From contig NC_080670.1 of assembly GCF_030247195.1 (NCBI RefSeq), positions 211,222,546-211,286,545 on the forward strand: a DNA stretch of 64,000 nucleotides. The letters are read 5' to 3'. The translations under genes were made by a program, and so were the position numbers. Under the pieces are notes generated by a model that saw only the letters and a program-made list of their open reading frames with translations, was not told the origin of the DNA and did no database searches. How positions within the stretch are numbered: position 1 is the stretch's first letter; each line of letters opens with the position of its first letter. The stretch is from Topomyia yanbarensis (Eukaryota; Arthropoda; Insecta; Diptera; Culicidae). Shown piece by piece: positions 34,041 to 46,804 of this stretch.

Positions 34041-35190
34041 CCGCAGCTCGAATAGGTAGAAACTGAATGAGGATAACGTTATATCTAGCAGCACAAATTT
34101 TCTGTTTTAAGAAGCGAATTTCAATGAAAGCCGAAGGCAGCTGGGAAACAGCATCTCAAGCTGAACTCATTGTACTCAGACTGAGACATCTCGACCTACA
34201 CAGTTCACACAGTGATATCGTAAGCGTAAGCATCTAGGGCTTATTGCAATCGTCGGCAAGTTTCATTAGAAGTGGTGCAATATACAGAACAATTAAATGC
34301 ATACTCAGTGGATCTCCTTATCTTAATGAGAGCTGTATATCAAATTATTGGGTTAAATAGCCCCGTTAAATACTAATTTCGATTTATTTTCCAGAGTAAC
34401 GGTACTAAGCCATCATCGAAACGCATATCGCTCGTCTTCAAATTGTCTCACTAAAATGCAAACAGAATCCTAGCTCATCGATAGCAAAAATTACAACCAG
34501 AAACGACACGTCAACAAGTTACGCAATTGCTCAAGTGTCAAACAACCGTTTCTGGACCTGCAACGCACATACCAGCACTCTGGCAGCTCACAATTGCTAG
34601 ACCTAATCAACTATCTCACTCTACACGATGGGTGATTGAGATGCTGAACAACGCATGTAAATCAATTACTGCCAAGCTAGTACGTAGTCGTCCTCTGCAT
34701 CACCATTCTAGTTACCCGGTCAGCACATTTTATAACCTACAGCTAAGCCAAGTCGAGCAGCAGGCTTGAGAATTCAAACAATTCACTTGAATTTTAATGG
34801 GACACTGAGGACTGGACCTATGCGGAAAAGATCCCACCCATACACCGACGCAATCACTCAAGCTTTTCCAGCTCAGCAAAGGAAAAAGGACCCATTCCAA
34901 GTGGCTTCACACTGCTGAAGTAAGGTGGTTCTGATGATGGGACATCCAGAAGGCACAACAGATCAGTAAAGTCAATCAAGCAGCCACAGCCTCCTTCCTG
35001 AACGTACGACAAACAGTAAATGGCACATCAATCAACGTATGTATGCCTACGCAGCCCCGCCGGACGCGTTTTTCGGCAGCCATCAATTTGGTACCTTACC
35101 GAATTTCACAGGTTGTGCAAGGTTGGACAGCGCACTGGACGGAAATGTAATTTTTTTGTTAAATAGAAAAAATTAAATAATTTATTGGAG
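34041..35190. other. Probable transposon body, unassigned
   Basis: Base composition is more even than in neighbouring spacers, and short frames without motifs alternate (for example 34527-34769, 80 codons). Sandwiched between an ORF1 relic and a foldback arm, it is probably decayed retrotransposon sequence. I cannot identify conserved RT, nuclease or gag motifs. Confidence 0.3.
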
Positions 35191-35204
35191 TAGCGTTTCG
35201 AGTA

Positions 35205-35330
35205 CCTTTCATCAGAATCCGACACTAACTTAGTGACAGGACTAAGCTAGCGCTGGATTGACGCTAGCTTCAAAAAAATGAAAACTCAACCCCAAGTATT
35301 GCGTGATGTCCCGTAAGAAAAGCAGCTCTG
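35205..35330. mobile_element. Foldback family 'CTCATCAG', left-arm copy
   Basis: TTTCATCAGAATCCGACACT is followed by AACTTAGTGACAGGACTAAG, CTAGCGCTGGATTGACGCTAGC and, further on, GCGTGATGTCCCGTAAGAAA. This reproduces the whole left arm at 1653-1793 in order. No right arm at the expected distance. Confidence 0.65.
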
Positions 35331-35760
35331 AGGAAAAATTCTATGTCCGTGCCATCTACCGTCAAAAATGTGATTTTTTTTCAGTGCGCCACAGTTTTTC
35401 CAGACCAGTGCTTTCTACATACTTGCAGAACATATACACCAAACCTAGACACATTATCAGATCCTTCAGCTCTTACCCATCGATGTCCAACTGTTCCAGA
35501 ATCCAACGATGGTCACCAACTGAGACGGACGATTGCTGCAGCTCGAATCGGCAATGGTACGTCAGTCAGGTCCTCAGTCGAATTTGTCACCCACTTGTGT
35601 CTGCTGATGCCGGAGCCGTGCTCTGTGCAGACAGGATGAGGAAATCCACATGCCTGCCTGAGCTACCTTTGAGCGGAGAAGAGTTTCAATCCGTTCGGTT
35701 TATTTGCTTAAGTAGTTGAATTCATCGAGAGGGAAAGGGACGGTCCTTTAGATTGGATAT
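35331..35760 (+). other. Open reading frames of unknown meaning
   Basis: Two overlapping plus frames (35303-35719, 138 codons, starting inside the foldback arm; and 35343-35639, 98 codons) lie here. Neither has a domain I know. The second has PTVPESNDGHQLRRTIAAAR, which looks more protein-like. GC content is higher than in the flanks. Could be a fragment of an exon or of a transposon ORF; unresolved. Confidence 0.2.
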
Positions 35761-35864
35761 GTAAATCTTCAAGTTTTTTTAATTAATTTAAATTGTTCAG
35801 TTTTATCTAGTTTTGCTCCGGAGGTTACTTTGAAAGGATTACATTAGTACGTTGGAATTAACAT

Positions 35865-35990
35865 TTCGAATTCATCTCATCAGTAAGTGGCAGCCGACTT
35901 GACCGGATACATAGACGTTACTTACATACTTTTGTTCTCATTAAAATGACTACTAAAAGATGATGTCCCGTTAGTACAGATTCCGTGAAA
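35865..35990. mobile_element. Foldback subfamily arm
   Basis: TTCATCTCATCAGTAAGTGGCAGCCGACTTGACC, then CTACTAAAAGATGATGTCCCG, echoes the arm order CTCATCAG ... GATGTCCC of the main family and the 31.57 kb copy. Confidence 0.45.
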
Positions 35991-36289
35991 TCATTTTAAA
36001 ATGATACATTAAGCTCATAATTGGACCAGACACAGACAGATAGTGTTTAAACATTCAAATTTTTCTGGGCAGCCTTATTGCACACTAGGGTGCTAAGTAG
36101 TTTGGAAAATGTTTGAGAATCTTACGCATCACGGAGCCACTTGTTGCCTATACCACTATGAAAGTCTGTTCCAGATTTGAGACAATTCAGTTACCATCCA
36201 TATCTAAAGTTTTTTGTGCCTATTTATTGCATTTATTTAAAAATATTATATCTTCAATTTATTTTAAATAATTTTTCCATTGTTCCAAA

Positions 36290-36445
36290 AACGGCCCAAA
36301 GCTATTTGGTAGAATGCCGTTTAACCGAATGGAAAATTTGACCGAATGCCGTTAGATCAAATGATAGTTGGCCGAATGCCAATTGACCGAAAGCGTAATT
36401 TGGTCGAATACCAAATGACCGAAGGCCATTTAATCGAATGTCAAA
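36290..36445. repeat. Degenerate minisatellite 'GCCGAATGCC.TTTGACCGAA'
   Basis: Successive variants: GAATGCCGTTTAACCGAATG, GACCGAATGCCGTTAGATC, GGCCGAATGCCAATTGACCG, GGTCGAATACCAAATGACCG, GGCCATTTAATCGAATGTC. Unit about 20-22 bp. Similar in kind, though not in exact sequence, to 22985-23205. Confidence 0.65.
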
Positions 36446-38700
36446 TTTTGATTAATTTTTTCGTTATTTGAATCGTTTCGTTCAACGAGTTTATCGATGA
36501 GTTTTAAACGGTCTATCGACATCTGATGCAAGAAATTATAACCAAAGTGGTTTCTTCCGCAGATGTACACAGCAAACAACTCGTCTTTCTAAAATAAGAT
36601 ATTGAATAACCTATTCTATTTACTGGTGAAGAACAGCTCATGGTTTAAAGAAGGAAACATAACTCTCGAATCGTGTACATTGATGATGGATACTCCCAGA
36701 TTAAATTCGTTGATTCTCCATGCAATTTCGCTTGTTCTGATCAATCGAGGAGAAACTAAGTACCAATTGTATGGTCATCATGCTCATGGTCATACTCAAA
36801 AATATTTGCAAACTTTAAAAGGTACATTTTTCTTATATATTCTGGAAACACATTCGGAAAAATCTAATGTTTAAAAAAATTGTTAAGTGAGGCTGTTGAA
36901 AATTTTTATTTCATTCTCGACAATTTATCGTTGCCTAGGGAGAACTATGACTAACTTATGCAAATAGCGATGCTTTAATAATCGATTTTACCGAATTTCT
37001 TGTCAAAATATCCTGAAAACTGCATCTGGGATGTCGCTCTGATAGCAAATAACTTGTAGAATCTATGACTTACATTCTCGTTTTTGCCCGAAAGCAGTGA
37101 TTCTGAACGTGATATTGATTATACGGTTCAGATATTTTGCGAGCGCAGGGATTTCGCGTGTATCATCGCGAAGGGCTCGAGCGTTTGCAACCATCTTAAA
37201 GCAGTCGTCTATCAGAGTAGCTTTAAAACTGACGCACATATATGCTTGATGATGTTTGCAATCCCGTCAACCTAGGGGAGGGTATAATTTCTCCTTTCAA
37301 ACATGTTTTCTAGGCAAAAAACGAATTTCATATAATTTTTTCTCGAAAATAGGCCAAAAAACAAACGCCTTTGTCATAAGTTTGTTTTGCGTCACGTGTC
37401 TCTCTGACCAGTGAAAAATACATCATCTTTGATATTAAAGACGTGTGCCAAATTTCAGCCAAATAAAAATGTCTCATTTTGGTTAGTTTTATCAAATTTC
37501 GAAAAGTATGAGAAAAGTTTCCCGAAAACATAGATCTGAAACTATTTTGAAGTTCACATTTTTGCATTCTAAACAACGGTTTAGGACTATTGAGAATTAT
37601 ATGGGCGAATTGTCTATAGGAATTCAGTTTTTATTTCTTATATATTTTATACAACAATTAGAACAAGTTCCCAAAGGTCACCTAATGCCTCGATAGTTAT
37701 TACACTCGAGCTTATGGCAATTCTAAAGGCTTATGATATTCCACTCAGATTGTCGCAATCACACAGTTATTTGCTTCGTTACCCGAGCTGATTCTCATGG
37801 GCTCCGAAACTAGAATGTCTAAAAAAAATATAAAATATTGTTTTTATATAGGATCTTTCGGACCATGGTGCTGGTATTTTTATGGGTTGATCCCATTTCA
37901 AACACTATCAAAACACCACGCAGTGGGGGTGAATTTGGATCCCGAGCATGCGAAAAATATGTATTTTTTTAAATTTAACCCCAATTTTTAGAACTTTTCC
38001 AATGGCCTTGTCAGTTTTGAATAGCCTTTCGCACTTCGTCAAATATGGGTGAATCTATAGTTCGCACACCATTCCAATCCTTGCTCTGTTTAAGCCTAAT
38101 CTACTAGTTGGTTCATTTAATAACATCCCAAATCACTCATTTTAGCTGCTAGTCACTTACGTAGGGTATTTTAGCAGATTCGATCGTCGATCATGACCAA
38201 TTTCGAAACACATTTCTTCGTCATGTTTGGTAGAAGTTTCGTGAGTTTTTCTATCAGAACATGATAGTCATACCCGCACATTTTTACGCCGATAAAGTTT
38301 TTCTTTGACTACCCTCAGCCTACCATATTTTTTCTGTTCAAGCATGTAGCCACTAAAAGCATTCGGCTCCTAGCTTAGTTTTTCTCGTTTGTCGCACTCT
38401 TGCACTCCACATCGAACCAGCTATTCCACTAAATTCATCGTGATATACCCACAATTTATGTCGTTGTTGTACTGGACTTCTGCTATCATATGGACTTTTT
38501 TATTACATGTTATTATTTATTTGAAACGGTCAGCATAAATGAACCGAGAATCAATATTAGCTTATAGATCAATATAAGGGTAATAGCGTAAATTTGTTGT
38601 ACGTTGTATTTTCACAACAAGCAGCTTGCTCGTGGAATATCTGATTTCTTAATCGAGTTTCATCATTGCAGTTTGTTGGTCGACCAGTCTGCCCTCTCCA
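36446..38700. other. AT-rich spacer with one repeat fragment
   Basis: No gene recognised. At about 37155-37184 the sequence TGTATCATCGCGAAGGGCTC then GAGCGTTTG matches the arms of the 15.9 kb hairpin. Frames of 60-90 codons (36602-36874, 37084-37275, 37328-37576, 37797-37991) show no motif. Confidence 0.4.
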
Positions 38701-39960
38701 TGTAGTTTTCTTTACTGGTTTGTGTTTCGTTTCCGTGTGTTCACTGGTGCTTTTGTACGTCTGGGAGACTTCGTTGGTGGTGCTGACTGGTTCAAGTTCA
38801 TTGATTGCCTGTTTGATTGTGTTCTAGAAGGATATGTGCTGGTTGTTTCCTTCGAAATACTAGTCGCAGCAATTACTGCGTATTGTGGTTTGGCAGCAGA
38901 GGTTGGTGGCTGATTGTTATTGTTAATTATAGTCGATAAGTTTTCATCAGTTTATTGATACATGTTTTTCCACTTTTCTACATTTCGACATAATTCATTT
39001 AACGCGATCTGCTTTAGTGCTCGGTGCTAGGTCGTGTATACGAACGTCTACTTTATCATGTTCCTTATACATTGTGTTCTAGTTCATAATATGGTTGTAT
39101 TCGATCCGTGTCGTAGTGTAGCGGTATGTAGGTCACTTCCTCGAGATTTTTTAGCCGTTCCACACGCTGCGCACCGTTGGTATAACGCGTATGTTCTTAA
39201 AGTATTCTGAAATTGTGGTATTTAGAAGTACGGACACTTTTATTTTCTATGGCTGACTAATTTCCCTCCCAATCCGACGGAAGGATACTGCACTGCTTGT
39301 ACATTGGGTGAGTACAAATGGGTGGTAGGAAGTATTGTTAGCTTGTTTGACTGACAGCCAGAGCGGAGTGATTTTTCAGCTTCTGCTCTGTGCGAGATGA
39401 GTAGGTAGCCTGTATTCGCGGTATATCCAGCTTAGCTCTTAAAAGAACCAATGACATTGGGGAAATCAGGAGAGTCTATCAAAACACGATCGATTTCGTT
39501 TCGGAGTGCTTTTTCTCGTTAGGATTTCTCCTAGTGTGCTGCCGAGTAATTTTTCGTGTAAAATAGGTACTACAGATGGCCTCTGTGCAATATGATTGGT
39601 TATCTTGAAGCCGTTGTTGTTGGTGGTTGAAAGGACGTTTTCCTTTCAAATAATTGAGCGACAGAAAACCTCCTGTGTCTCCCCGTTAATGAGTTTCACC
39701 TATTGTTTTGGTACTGTCCGTAGGTCTTGGCTAGACGCTTATGGAGTTTTTGTTTCAGATCATGAAGTTTGACGTTTGTTGGTGCGTATGCGCTGATCAA
39801 GCTATAGATGAAGAAATTGTCCTTTATCCCAAATCGACATTGGTCGTTGAAATATCATCGTTTTCAATTTAGTTTTTTTTATGAAATATGCGACAGCGTC
39901 AATTCAATTTTTTATATCAATTGTGAAATTTCAAATGGATCCCCACTAAGTGAGCTTTTA
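38700..39960 (-). pseudogene. Non-LTR retrotransposon relic with endonuclease domain
   Basis: On the minus strand about 39797-39774 gives ISAYAPTN, followed by KLHDLKQKLHKRLAKTYGQY. After frameshifts there is TTNNNGFKI (about 39620), and RNEIDRVLIDSPDFPNVIGSF is centred on about 39475. These fit successive blocks of the APE-type endonuclease of RTE/I-like LINEs ('NAHAPT', 'NNNGLRL', 'NQIDHVLID'). Downstream, at 38912-38722, a Pro/Ser/Thr-rich frame remains. Multiple frame breaks. RT motifs were not found. Confidence 0.55.
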
Positions 39961-42900
39961 TAAGTAAAATTTTTCAAATATTGTCGATTGCAACAATTTC
40001 CGATAGAGCTCAAATTTTGAATAGGTAACATAGCGAAAATAGGCTTATTATCGTCCTACACTATTGATAAAATTGATAAAGACTTCTAGGTTATTGCGCC
40101 GAATTTAGTTTAAGTTGAACGATTTTTTTTTCGAGAATTCGAAAAAAAAGTTTTATCTAAAATCTATTTTCTCCAAATTTCTTTAGATTGGCCCAAGCAG
40201 CCCAATAAGTATATAATAATAAACATAAACGATCTACCTTTTAAGTAAAGAAGAAGGAAAGAACAAAATTTTTAAGAACTGCTCATGTTCAAAAGAAGGA
40301 AATATTTTAGGGATTGAATTTATGTAATAATGGTTCAAGCAGTAATTATACGTATCATTAATGTAATGCGTTAAACGACAATCTGCTAAACTCTACCAAC
40401 TATGCCACGCACAATCTTTCAATTTTTGTATTTTCTGAGAGTACACTTAAGTCTCACTCATCCACACGAGTACACTTCGACTATTCAACAAAAAGTGATT
40501 ACTCTGTACCCAAAATCAACCTTTCTAAAAAAAAACACAAACTTATTAGACAGATTGCATAACCTCCAATTTAATAAAGTACTCGAGCTCCAATCAGTCA
40601 GTCAATTTCGCAATTGATTGCATCCCGAAAATGAGACTCGTTTTCCCCTCCTCAATGACCTCTGCTGTGGCTTTCCGTAACTTATTCAACAGACAATCCC
40701 CTGCCGGTCCAGTCCAAGCATTCCACGTCCCTTGACTTCGGAATTCACGCATGTAATGTGGCGTGTGGCTCCATATCCAAACGAAGACATTTCCCCGTGG
40801 ACCATTTTCCAATTATTAACCAGAAGTAGAAAAAGCGAAACGAAAGAGTCACGAACAGGACGGACCATAGGAATGGCACAGGAAAGGAGGGTCAACCGAC
40901 GATTCCGATTATGGGACTCACTAACTGACTGACTGACGGGCTGAGAGACTGACCGCTATCCATCCAGCCAGCCTGAACCCTTGTCAGGCCGAGCCTATAG
41001 TTAGTCAAAAAGTTGCGTCCGCCGATGTAATTCCCAACTGAGAGATAAGGAGGTTGCGATGACACGGGAAGATGGGGGCTGGTCAACTGTAGAACGTGCC
41101 GATGATGATTATGTTGATGGAAAATGGGGAAAAGTACTTTTGCTTTCGATTCTAACCCTGGCTTCGGTTGGACTTTGACGGATGAACGTTGACGCGCACA
41201 GCGTGGCAAAAGTAGTGTCCAGGGAGGAGTGACGTTGACGAACTGCGCCGATGAGAGTTGCTTGATTTATTTGCTGCTCGAGCAGCTGACGGCGGAATGT
41301 GATTAATCGAGGGATGGTAACGGAGGAAGCTGTCCTGGTTCAGATATTGGACAGTGCTTCGAAATATAATTTTTGCGGGCACAATTGAATAGCTCATAAA
41401 CCATACATTCTGAACAACAAACTTTCCCGAAAAAAATTGAACATGAAAAGACGCATCTTTTGATGTAACCAGTATAGAAATTGATTGTCCTAAAAAGGAG
41501 ATAGAACAGAATTCTCAAACTAAGAGACTTACTGTCTTAGGCAAAGTTATGAGAAATATTGCAATGAAGAACTTTGAAGAAGACACTAAAGCTTGAAATA
41601 GTAACGGTATCGAAAAATGGAACGCTATTTGCGAACAACGCCTTGGAATCAGTATTTCACTGCGATTGTTGCTTGAATACGCATGGTCTTACTATGGAGA
41701 ACTCTTGTGCATTTAATAAAGTTCTTCATACTAGTGTTTCTAATAACTTTGCTGAAGACAGCAAGTCTTCAGTTAAATAAGTTTTATATTGCTCTTTTTC
41801 TAAATAAATGCGTCTTCTTATGCCTTGAAACTTAATTGGTCTCATTTTTAAAGCGACGGTTCAAGAGCTATTCAATTTGGATCGCAGAAATTGTGTTTTA
41901 AGCACAGTGCAACGTAGAAGGTATGGTGGTATGGAGTTCGTTCAAGTCTCCCAAATGCTGATGAATCGACGGCGCGGAAGAACGTTGATTGTTTTTACCA
42001 AGTCTCGTAACATCCCTCAGCATTGATCGAAATACCCTATGATAGTAATCAAATCAATGTTCACAACTGTTCGAGTGCAGCAACCTTCGGCAAAAAACCT
42101 GCACTTTATTCCCTCCTCCAGTTAGCAGATGGACACGGCAATAAGTGCTGACAAATTATTAGATACTCCATTAGGGCAGCAAAGCTGTTCGCCTAAAATT
42201 ATGCATTTATTCATACGAACACGGCTCTCTCACCGAGTTCCCGACTGGGAAGGACACAATTTTCCGCATTCGCAGCAAACACTCCCGGCCGCAAACCGGT
42301 GCTGCCAAAATGCATTGCCAACTGAATTGGCACAGCCGGTGGGCGATATGCGATGGACTGAAAGAAATCTGATGCTAATTTTCGTGGAGATAAGTGTAAC
42401 ATTGAAAATAATCTTTCCCCAAGTGGTGTCCCGTTGCACCAGCTTGTCAGTATCAATTCCCTCAGCCGATTATTCGTCTTTTTTTTTTGCTGCGCTGCGT
42501 TGCTTGCACAGAAGCCAACCAACTGAGCTCAGTAGAGGTGGTGATGGTGGCAGGTACAAACAGATAGACCCGTAGCTAGACGAAGAAAACGAGTTCTTGG
42601 CTGCTTCATCAATAATTCATGGCAAATTTTCGTTCGTTCCGCTTCCTTTACGGTTCAAGGACCGACCCCCCTTCTCGATGTGACCATCATCCGATAGGAA
42701 AGTGGATTTAGAAGAGCACTTGCATGTTTTTTTTTCGTTGTGAAGAATACGCCTTTTTTCTACCAAATATTCCTAGCAACCATGAACTTCGGTCGGTCCC
42801 CGATTGGAAACTTCAAAGTCATCTACCAATCAATCTTGACTAAACCAGATTAAACGATGTAGCTAATAGAACTCAGCCGGCACGTGAGCTTGGGGACGAT

Positions 42901-43860
42901 TTCAGATAACAGTCACATCGCGTGTCATACATCAAGTTCCAATCGATGGTCGCAGTCGCTGCGGAGATTTAAGGTGGGATTAGAAGAAACGAAAAAAACA
43001 ACGCTGATTTATTGTCCAATTTATGGCTGATTTCATTCTGCTGTCACGGGTACTCACTCCACCGACGACGGACGAATTGATGAGCTACAATTTGGCCGTT
43101 CAAATTGCTGTGAAGTGGTGGTGCCGGTTGGTTGCTTTACAAAAGAAAAATACTACCCATCAAGCATTTTTGGCTGATAATTTAGGCAACAACCCAACAG
43201 CTCGCCGTTGATGGAATCAGATAGCTGTACTTAGGGTTGATGGTGATGAGAGAGGTTAGTTTTTTTGCAAACGAAGTGCTGCAAAGTAGTCGCCTTGACG
43301 CCTGACACTAGTCATCATCCTACTCAGACCGAACAATGCGTATTTTCCCACCATATAAAACTTCCACGGCATCATATCCATATCATCAATTAGTACAAAG
43401 TAAGTGAAGGGGTTACACCATAGTAGAGCGCAAAAAATAGGCGCATTTCAGGATTCTTTCTTAACACAATGAAGAGATAAATAGAGATCCTAGGAAATGA
43501 AATTTATAACACTAATTGTGAATTCCACAAAAAAATTCTGATAATTTCATCACAAGATGTATAGCATTTTAACGATTTTTTTTAAAGTGGAAATCTTTCT
43601 CATTTAATTTTGAGCTAAATCCAAAAACCGAAGTCCTTAGCATGAGAGCAAGCGACTTTGGATTTTTTTTCGGATTGGCGTAGTTTTTAATGAGAAAACA
43701 CTTGAAATGTAATAAAAATCGACACGAATTTGCTTATCCAGAATAAAAATAAAATCCTACGTACATCGCTGGAGAAGGCCATTTTGAATGTCCCACATCT
43801 TTTGCATCACTGGCACGCTGTAGAAAATTACGTTCCTTTGCAGACTTTCAGATAATAAAA
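39961..43860. other. Mostly unannotated; GC-richer island at 40.6-41.4 kb
   Basis: 40620-41400 is GC-richer with overlapping frames on both strands (up to 105 codons) but no splice-flanked exon I trust. 42129-42575 holds a 148-codon plus frame (and a 103-codon antisense one) without a domain. AGAACTGCTCATGTTCAAAA near 40275 resembles the terminal motif at 46.1 kb. The rest is AT-rich spacer. Confidence 0.35.
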
Positions 43861-43869
43861 TAACCGTAC

Positions 43870-44415
43870 GCTCGCACCTTATGCTTAACTCCACTCATTA
43901 GGTTTTTACAACATTTGGCTGCAGCTTCTTCTGTACGAAAATCTACTTTTTCTTCATGTCTTCCTCAGATTTGACCTCCTTGGGAAGGTTCCGTAGTGCC
44001 TGCTTCATAACTGCCCATAGATCTCCCCGTTTACAGTCCCGGTAGTCACGAACCGCGCACTACGTTTTCCACATGAGCAGATTGCTTGCTAAATCATGTA
44101 TTTATTGGCAAACTTGGTCCTTATTTCCACCGAAATATCAAACTTGTACTGGGTGGTGAAGAACAGTAGCCCCGGAAGCCGCAGGAAGTCCACCTTGGCA
44201 TGATTAGACAATAAGGCTTCGCCAGCATCTGGGTGTGGTTTCCGGATCCTTGACTTTCCCACTGTATTTAGACAATCGTAACGGTTTTGGAGCCTTCTGC
44301 ACCTTGTACGTATGCAGTCCCTTACGGTCCTTGGCTCTCTGACCGAAAGATTTGAGCAGATTAAACTTTTTGGCCACATCCCTGACCGAAGCATTGGGAT
44401 TAAACGCTTTTACTA
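43870..44415 (-). pseudogene. Tc1/mariner transposase relic 1
   Basis: Minus-strand pieces in order: NPNASVRDVAKKFNLL and QRAKDRKGLHTYKVQKAPK (helix-turn-helix and linker region), then after a frameshift LPGLLFFTTQYKFDISVEI, FANKYMI-stop-QAICSCGKRSARFVTT, and, after a deletion removing the catalytic centre, WAVMKQALRNLPKEVKSEED and VQKKLQPNVVKT. The pattern matches mosquito mariner-like transposases of the D,D37E type (assignment from memory). Stops, a frameshift and an internal deletion make it inactive. Confidence 0.75.
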
Positions 44416-44980
44416 AACTCTTGTGATGCTAATCACTAATAGAATATCCCTTCTGACTGCATTTCTCCTTTCATTCGATGCGATTTTCGATTTGCGATAA
44501 AAATACAGTGTAAACAATACACTCTAAACTACTTTTACTCAAATTTTCAAGAGAAAATTCCCAATGCGTTATTTTCTACAGCATTTTTTTCCGTGATGCA
44601 GTTTGATGTAGGACACCCTTTACTGTGAAAACGATCAAAAAGATTTGTTTGAGTTACATTTCCGGCTAGCACAAAAATAATTTTCAGAAAACCGCGATCA
44701 AAGTTTCTAATACACTCAGGGTATAAATATAAATATATTCTTGACACTTTTCATAGGTATTTTGGCATGTCATCTTTAAGAGCCTAAAGCACCCTTTAGG
44801 CCAATAAAAATCCTGGATATTTTTTTAGTGTAACTCTTCAATAGATGGTGCAGTAGCTTAACAGTTTAGCACCAGCCGGACGGAACTTGGCCTTATACTC
44901 ACGGCTCTATCACCGATGTGATGTGTTATTTGATAAACAATATTATTTTATCCATGGAGCATACAACCCTACGACAAAGA
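44416..44980. other. Spacer
   Basis: AT-rich, no supported gene. It begins just upstream of the transposase relic start and may contain its eroded terminal repeat. Confidence 0.3.
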
Positions 44981-45084
44981 AGATTGTTTGGTAATCAGAT
45001 CAGGTATCACATTACTTCCATTACATATTAAGTGTGCCTATTATGATATGATGGCCAGAGGAGTTGATAAGCAATTCTTCCTAA

Positions 45085-45302
45085 AACCAAAACTGATTAC
45101 AACGAAAACCCTAATTTTGTCAGCTTTTCAACCCGATTTCGTCAACCAGCAAGGGTTATGAGACTATATATACGGACTAATGTTGAATATTTTAACAGCT
45201 TCGGTTTAAAAAAGAAAATAAATAAATATGTTTTGTCATTGGCCCCATTTTGTCAACCAAAGATACACCAAAGCGGGTTGATAAAAACGGGTCTTCGGTG
45301 TA
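45085..45302. mobile_element. MITE of the 'GAAGACCCGATTTTATCAGCC' family, inverted copy
   Basis: Ends at about 45302 with GGGTTGATAAAAACGGGTCT then TCGGTG, equivalent to the right terminus at 49538-49561. The reverse complement of about 45189-45250 aligns with 49200-49270 (TGACAAAA..., CTTTCTTTTTAAGAAACCGA, TTAAAATATTC), so it lies in opposite internal orientation to the 49 kb copy. The left end is less clear (CAACCCGATTTCGTCAACC near 45130). Confidence 0.55.
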
Positions 45303-45349
45303 CAATATTGTAACATTATGGGAACAAAATATGGAAAACAATTTTGTGA

Positions 45350-45720
45350 AATAGTTCACGTAAAAATTTCAAGACCATGTCTTCTAAATGTCACAAGCGC
45401 TCAATATAGATCGTGAATCACGTACTACGAGTCACGAGCCAGTTCACGAGTCCATGAACAACATTATGAACTATTTCACGAGCACGAATGGTCAGTCGTA
45501 AAAGTTATACTAGGAATCACGAATCAGTTCACGAACACATGAATATATATTGTATGATTTTGTGAACTATATTTCATGGTCGGGTGTGACTATTATATTA
45601 GGAATTATGGACAGTTCACGTTTCTATGAGATTTTATGATTTTGTGAGATATTTCACAAGCACAAATGGTCAGTTGCTAGGAATCGTAAATCAGTTCACG
45701 TATACATGAATAATATTTTT
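45350..45720. repeat. Tandem array, 'AGTTCACGAACACATGAA' units
   Basis: Units of about 85-110 bp contain CACGAATCAGTTCACGAACA, TGTATGATTTTGTGAACTAT, TTTCACGAGCACGAATGGTC and AGTCG..., repeated about three to four times. The segment aligns unit for unit with 49640-50005, including the order of variants, so the two are copies of one larger block. Non-coding. Confidence 0.7.
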
Positions 45721-46099
45721 GGAATAGTTCAAGCTTTTTGAATTTTCTTTATCTACAAAATTTGGATTCATTTTTTGAGTCGAAAAATCTAGCAAACCAA
45801 AATAACCTACATCAATTTTAGTATATATGAAAATAAAATAAAAGAAGTTAATCATCTCGCTGCCAAAACAATTGTTAATATTGGTTACCGATGAGGAATG
45901 AAAAATATATTGATAAATTAAAATGAACAAACATCATTTGAGGACATTTTACTTATGAGCTCGATATGCATACCTGTCGTTTATCAATGCTTCTCTCTAT
46001 CTACCTCTTTCACAAGTAGAAACAGATCTTATCGAGCTCTATACAGAATAAGAAAATATTGCTATATTTTCTTGTAGATGTATAAACAGAAATATATAG

Positions 46100-46800
46100 A
46101 AAGAACAGCTCATGTTAAAAAGAAGGAATGTTTAGTCTAATAACCAGGAATATTGTAAATGCAATAATAAATTAACAGTATTCTATTTAAGACAAAAAAA
46201 TCACATTCCGTTAGCAAAATAGTATCGTTTTGAACCCTGGACTTGGTCGGGCTCAAGTTCCTACCGCTGTCAGATCGCACATTTTGACAGCATTTGAGGT
46301 TGAAGCTCGACAACGTTTCGCTTCGACCGGAGATGACATTAGTGAAGATCTGTGGTCGTATGCTAACAGAGAAGGCGGACAAACGATGCACTTGTCAAAT
46401 TGCTAGTAAAGCAATCACACAAAGTAAAATTTTCAGTACAGTTAATGCTTATTTTAGGCCGCTCAAAATTATTCCATATTGTTCTAACGAATAAAACCGA
46501 TAGTTTTCCATTGTAGATTCGATTTTCAGCGAAATTACCTGTGACGAAACGGCATTCTGCTACACTCCTGCGAATATACCCATGCATGGGCTACGGATGC
46601 TACGTTCGCAACGGTACCTTGTTTGTTTTGGCAACTTGCCACAAAGCATCTCTCCCTCACATCAGGCATTTTGCGTAAGTTTATCTTTCTTAACATCTTT
46701 TAAATTTATATTATGAATTTAGATCATTTTAGAAGCAGCAATAGTCGTAAAATGAATAATAATTAAATTTATCATTCTTCACTTCATGAGCTGTTCTTCA
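46100..46800. mobile_element. Possible TIR element with AGAACAGCTCATG ends
   Basis: AGAACAGCTCATG at about 46104-46116 and CATGAGCTGTTCT at about 46786-46798 form a perfect 13 bp inverted pair flanking about 0.7 kb. Related sequence occurs at 40.27 kb (AGAACTGCTCATG) and 36.63 kb (AGAACAGCTCATGGTTTAAA). No target duplication is evident, and no protein is recognised inside (frames of 66-84 codons on both strands overlap). Confidence 0.35.
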
Positions 46801-46804
46801 AGGA

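Noticed and set aside
42129..42575. 148-codon plus-strand frame
   Set aside because: No recognisable motif, antisense 103-codon frame overlaps, no splice sites that fit.
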